Assembly (NCBI GenBank): GCA_004335635.1
Contig: QAXH01006691.1
Location: 426-13,226, forward strand
From: Chloromonas sp. AAM2
Lineage: Eukaryota > Chlorophyta > Chlorophyceae > Chlamydomonadales > Chlamydomonadaceae
Length of the DNA stretch: 12,801 bases
Direction of reading: 5' to 3'
Both the position numbers and the translations under genes were made by a program. Shown in pieces: positions 9,486-12,801 of this stretch (position 1 is the stretch's first letter; every line of letters starts with the position of its first letter). Below the pieces are notes generated by a model. It had not been told where the DNA came from, ran no database searches, and saw only the letters and a program-made list of their open reading frames with translations.

Positions 9486-9619
9486 TTAGGGTCACAGATG
9501 TCACCCTGACCACCCAAGCACAAGAACCAAGGGTTGCAGCGCATCTGCCACGTCCTTGCCTCCCTGTCTAGTAAAGAAGGGTACTGCAGTGTCCGTCAAA
9601 ACAGGCGAATGGCAACAAA

Positions 9620-9663
9620 GCCTGCATTGCCAGTGTAAAAGGCCTGCATTGCCAGTGTAAAAG
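9620..9663. repeat. Perfect 22-bp tandem duplication
   Basis: Copies at 9620-9641 and 9642-9663 are identical (GCCTGCATTGCCAGTG followed by TAAAAG). 22 is not a multiple of three, so it disrupts any frame through it and argues against coding here. Confidence 0.95.
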
Positions 9664-10243
9664 GAATGAACAGGGCTTGTAACCATGTTTGTCATCATAT
9701 CTTTGTCAAAGCAGCGTATGTGTTTGCCTTCAATTGCGTTCAAATGAATTCAATACCTACTAGTTCCAATTGGGAAATCTGATCATGGCTGACATCTGGC
9801 CTATGGGCAACCACCCATGGCCCATGGGCAGCCACCTTATCCGCAAATTCTCATTGACAAAAAAGAGCACGTGATTGCCAATTTATGGCAGGACAGATTG
9901 ATGGGGGACGTGTATATGTCTACCACGTACCGCTCTTGCCTCCAGCAAAACGTGCATGTTCCCTATCAACTGGTTGTGAGCACTACACATGTCAATTGCT
10001 ATGCTGCTAGTTGGGACGGTGAACAACAGGATCACGCATGCTTGCATACCTTCACTATATGGCCTGTCAGATGTTTAATGTGTGCCCGCCATGTTCAAGG
10101 CCGATTACTAACTATGCACACGAGATTGTATAATCAGATTGTAGTGCCGACAGTATCAGAGTGGAATACCCTGCCATCAGTGGTCTAGGCCCTGTGCGCC
10201 GCTACGCCACAGGCTGCCTATGCCTTGCCTTTAGCACTGGCTG

Positions 10244-10575
10244 TCACTGGTACTTCCTGTTTGGCCTGGGCTGGCGTTTTCCTTCAGCTTTGGGTGCGGT
10301 GATGGCTGCTGCATGGGGTGGCGGGGGCGGCATCTTCTTGGGACGCTTGGGTTTGCGTGATGCTGCCAGCACGGCCTCCTAGGCTGGCTGATGCGGATGT
10401 ACAGCAGGCTGTGGGCAGCTGCATGCTCTGATGTGGCTGGGAAGCGCATGGCGCCAAGTTGTGCCATGCCAAGGGCCTCCGCGTTGCGTTTGGCAAGCAT
10501 ACGTTCATGGCTGGCTCTTCTGTTTGTGCCATCACAACCTGAAGAAGCAACAGAGGAGCTTGTGCCATCCCTGAC
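10244..10575 (-). CDS. 3' end of an unrecognised protein with a basic, Pro-rich tail; frame change inside
   Basis: On the minus strand a good acceptor (CTTCTGCTTTATTTCAG ending at 10576) opens a frame from 10575. It is first Ser/Gly-rich, then reads SHERMLAKRNAEALGMAQLG and AAAHSLLYIRISQP. From 10378 another frame is clearly coding-like: it starts EAVLAASRKPKRPKK, continues through PPPPP and ends RQPRPNRKYQ with TGA at 10246-10244. The two frames abut at CCTAG|GAG. So either a last intron uses that AG as acceptor (I see no usable GT donor that spares the first segment), or there is a frameshift or base error. If the first frame simply continues, it stops at 10233-10231. The Lys/Arg/Pro tail suggests a nuclear or nucleic-acid-binding protein, which is inference only. 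Upstream exons should lie above 10600. Confidence 0.5.
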
Positions 10576-11809
10576 CTGAAATAAAGCAGAAGTGTGCTGG
10601 GTAACGGGCTACCTAGTCATCCACATCTTTTTCACCCTGGATGCTCGTATGCAACGCCTCTCACCAAGATGAGGTCCACCCCGCGGGTAACATGGTGCAG
10701 GACCCAGCTCTTCTTCCTGGCGCCACCACTGGCAGCCTGCCTCGGCAAACCTCAAAGTTTAGCTCGGGAGGCATCCGCTTCACAAGTTTGCAGCTGAGTG
10801 GTGCACGAGGTTACAAGAGGGACCTTCCCAAGGTCACACTTAGCTGTAGCTGAGCCGTTGCCAAAAAACATGTTTGTCAGTTCTGGGACAATTTCCATAA
10901 ACATCACTGAAGCCAGTGTGGCGACAAGGGAGAAGTCCTTCTGACCAAGATAACGCTCTAATCCTGATTTCAGATAAAGGATTTTTTTTGCCTGATGTTC
11001 CTGCTCAGGGCACCACTGGCAGCCAGCCTTGACCTTGAGGTTAAATCCGTTGGAAGAGCTAACCCCTACACTTTTCAGCGAGGCTGGCACATTTCAAATC
11101 TTTCTGAGGGATGTCTTGGCCAACGAGGAGACAACACAGAGCTGTGCCTATCACAAGATCATGCATACAAGACGATCAAGCAAGCATATCTACTTCCTAC
11201 TCGTATACCGGCGACCAGTAGAAACTAACTCAAACTCCGTAACGCCATGACATCAGCACGCAACATCATGACGCCTCACTCGCCTCAGGATTACAATACG
11301 TACAACTGGCCGCAGAGGTTGCTGTTCAATGCAATCTCGCATTCTAACTCGTGCCGCTCCAGCTCGGAACATCAGTCGCGCTGTCTTTGGGTAGGTGGAT
11401 GCACAATCTTCGCAGCAAATGCATGCCGGTGCCTGGCACAAATGTCCTGATCGCACGGTGCGACACGCAACTTAATGGCACAATTGTCAACGCTAGGCTC
11501 AGATGGGGCGTCTTGGATGATCAGCAGAGTGAAGTTCACTATGTACGTGATACGTGGACACAATTACGACGCTCTTTTCAACACACACAGGCAACTATGT
11601 GCCTGCCTCTTGCATACAATGCCATCTTTTTCCTTCTTCCATCTTACCAAGGCCACCTGTGCCGTAACATCAAGCTGACTCATGCTGGTTGTGTCAGGAT
11701 CGTCTCACACGCGTGTGTGCTTACATGATGAGACTCAGCACCCAATCAAGTTGTCTGTTGCTGCTTACACTGCAGAATCGTCTCAAACGTGGCCTTCCAG
11801 ATACGCCAA
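10576..11809. other. Region between the minus-strand fragment and the SDR gene
   Basis: Besides repeat copy C, this holds coding-like + strand stretches without recognisable domains: 11029-11250 (reads FQIFLRDVLANEETTQ and on), and about 11403-11590 (reads TNVLIARCDTQLNGTIV). No splice model joins them. The last part should include the SDR promoter and 5' UTR; I see no clear TATA box. Confidence 0.3.
10752..11090 (-). pseudogene. Open frame carrying dispersed repeat copy C; possible decayed coding sequence
   Basis: This 112-codon minus frame contains the repeat core at about 10935-10855 and reads SLVATLASVMFMEIVPELTN followed by MFFGNG. Copy B reads VPELANIFFFG at the matching place, so the peptide core is shared between diverged copies, a hint of former coding function. 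Upstream on this strand it reads CQWCPEQEHQAKK. It could be an exon of the 10575 gene or an independent remnant. Parts of 10640-10860 also read plausibly on the + strand, so the strand is not settled. Confidence 0.3.
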
Positions 11810-11868
11810 ATGACCACTGCCACCGCCTCACCGGCAGCCTACACAAACAACAAGTGGTGGACACGTGA
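11725..11868 (+). promoter_or_regulatory. Possible upstream ORF overlapping the SDR start
   Basis: ATGATG at 11725 opens a 47-codon frame that ends in TGA at 11866-11868, out of frame with and overlapping the SDR start at 11810. It matters only if transcription begins upstream of 11725, which cannot be told from sequence. Confidence 0.25.
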
Positions 11869-12629
11869 CACTGTGGCAGTGGTCACAGGAAGTGAGTGAG
11901 CATGCAGCACATGCAACTGGGCGTGAACTGGGACCTGCAGAACTGTACAGCTCAAGCATATTCGTAACTGGGTTTTAGCCCTGTCCATGATGCACACAAC
12001 TGTGCTTGGGACCGGTGCAAGACCCAGGGGACCTGTGGAAAAACAAAAAACCATCAAAATAAAATAAAATAATAGTATTAATATATCACTGGCATACAGA
12101 CCCACAGCGCACAGCACATTCAGTCACCATTAACTAACTAAACTAACTACTTTTCTTGTGTGCTTGTGTTCAGGCAACAAGGGCATTGGCAAGGAGATTG
12201 CCAAACTGCTGGCGGGACAGCAACTCACTGTGGTGGCCACAGCAAGAAATGGTAAGATCTGAGCGCATGCATAGGCTTGACAGTCTGTGTGCCACCAAGG
12301 CATGGGCCGGATGAGGCAGGTCCACAGTCGGCTAGCTAGATACCTGCCCTGTTGTGTTGCACCTGCGCACGCCCAAGAATGCGGGCATGCAACAGACAGC
12401 CTGCATGGCCTCACGGCAGAAGAGGACTGTGATTGACACCTCTCTCGTCCTTGCAACCTGTTGATGCAACCTGTATAACAAGCCGCCAAGCGTCACCGGA
12501 CTAAAGGTAGAACAGGTGCTTGTTCTTGGAATACCGTGATACTGCCCAGTTGTGTGCTCACCTTTGTTCCGTGTGGCTTTGCAGAGGAGCAGGGCAAGGC
12601 AGCTGTGGCTGAGATCAGTGCTGCAGCAG
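11810..12629 (+). CDS. Classical short-chain dehydrogenase/reductase, carbonyl-reductase-like, 3'-truncated
   Basis: Exons 11810-11891, 12174-12251 and 12585-12629; the introns are GT-AG and all phase 1, and the gene continues past the right edge. The 68 visible residues give the start of a Rossmann fold: beta-1 DTVAVVTG, the cofactor glycine motif TGSNKGIG (residues 26-33, pattern TGxxxGxG), helix KEIAKLLAG, beta-2 LTVVATARN, then EEQGKAAVAEISAAAG. The NKGIG form and TAR(N/D) followed by xxxGxAAV resemble human CBR1 (TGGNKGIG..TARD). Arg52 at the end of beta-2 favours NADPH over NADH. The product is probably a cytosolic NADPH-dependent ketone/aldehyde reductase; the substrate and the Ser-Tyr-Lys catalytic part are outside the window. 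ATG 11810 is the first in-frame Met after a stop at 11729. The first intron splits the Ser codon inside the glycine motif. Confidence 0.85.
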
Positions 12630-12728
12630 GTGGGACATGGGGGGGGGTTGAAGCAGTTACCTAACGCCCCGTGTCTCTTCTATGGTGCTCATCATTTCCC
12701 GCTTCAACGGCGATCCACGTGCAATCGT

Positions 12729-12730
12729 TG

Positions 12731-12801
<71 letters not shown>
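12729..12801. repeat. (TGCC)n microsatellite in SDR intron 3, cut by window end
   Basis: Eighteen perfect TGCC units plus one base reach the last base of the window. The tract lies in the intron that starts at 12630. Its true length is unknown, and the window edge may coincide with it because such tracts are hard to assemble. Confidence 0.97.

Larger units (their letters stand above)
8005..10243. other. Gene-poor, mixed-composition region with repeat remnants
   Basis: I find no gene I can complete. Short coding-like stretches: + strand about 8994-9173, preceded by TGTACAG and followed by AG|GTAACT, reading LPVSTVFYEKVRPLSSMDLL and on to PVM; and a 123-codon + frame at 9817-10188 with no recognised domain, a length expected by chance in a window this size. 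These may be exons of an unknown gene or pieces of a decayed mobile element. Confidence 0.4.

Noticed and set aside
9817..10188. 123-codon + frame as a gene
   Set aside because: This length is expected a few times by chance in a window this size; no domain, no codon bias and no clear splice signals.
1..12801. CRISPR array, prophage, toxin-antitoxin or operon-like system
   Set aside because: The tandem repeats are microsatellites or minisatellites without unique spacers, and the genes are intron-split eukaryotic genes with no operon layout.

Overview
The window reads as nuclear DNA of a green alga, most likely a chlorophycean/volvocalean species. I cannot name the organism. The signs are: genes split by many GT-AG introns of a few hundred bases; exons more GC-rich than their surroundings, with Leu mostly CTG, Glu mostly GAG and Lys mostly AAG; TGTAA-type polyadenylation signals; and introns full of simple repeats. 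There is no sign of bacterial gene organisation, and no tRNA, rRNA, CRISPR array or intact transposon.

Region 1-5794 (+) holds the 3' two thirds of RPC3/POLR3C (yeast RPC82), a subunit of RNA polymerase III. I rebuilt ten exons (the first cut by the window edge). All nine introns are GT-AG, the phases agree, and the spliced frame stays open for 412 residues to a TGA. Several blocks match the human protein in order. Most of the span is intron, with an (ACAAC)n microsatellite, an 8-bp minisatellite, a 35-bp tandem duplication and a duplicated 3' splice site.

Region 5795-7563 holds a probable long 3' UTR (TGTAA at 6368) and spacer. Region 7564-8004 (+) is an exon of an unrecognised protein whose codon usage marks it as real; its other exons are unresolved. 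Region 8005-11750 has no gene I can complete. It contains low-confidence reading frames, three diverged copies of one dispersed sequence (two of which share a readable peptide core), a 22-bp duplication, and on the minus strand at 10575-10244 a convincing 3' end of a basic, Pro-rich protein that changes frame part-way.

Region 11810-12801 (+) is the start of a classical short-chain dehydrogenase/reductase resembling carbonyl reductase. Its first three exons are visible and it runs off the right edge in a (TGCC)n microsatellite. The window shows no functional link between RPC3 and the reductase; the layout looks like ordinary algal gene territory with decayed repeat sequence between genes. I found no evidence of a new multi-gene system.
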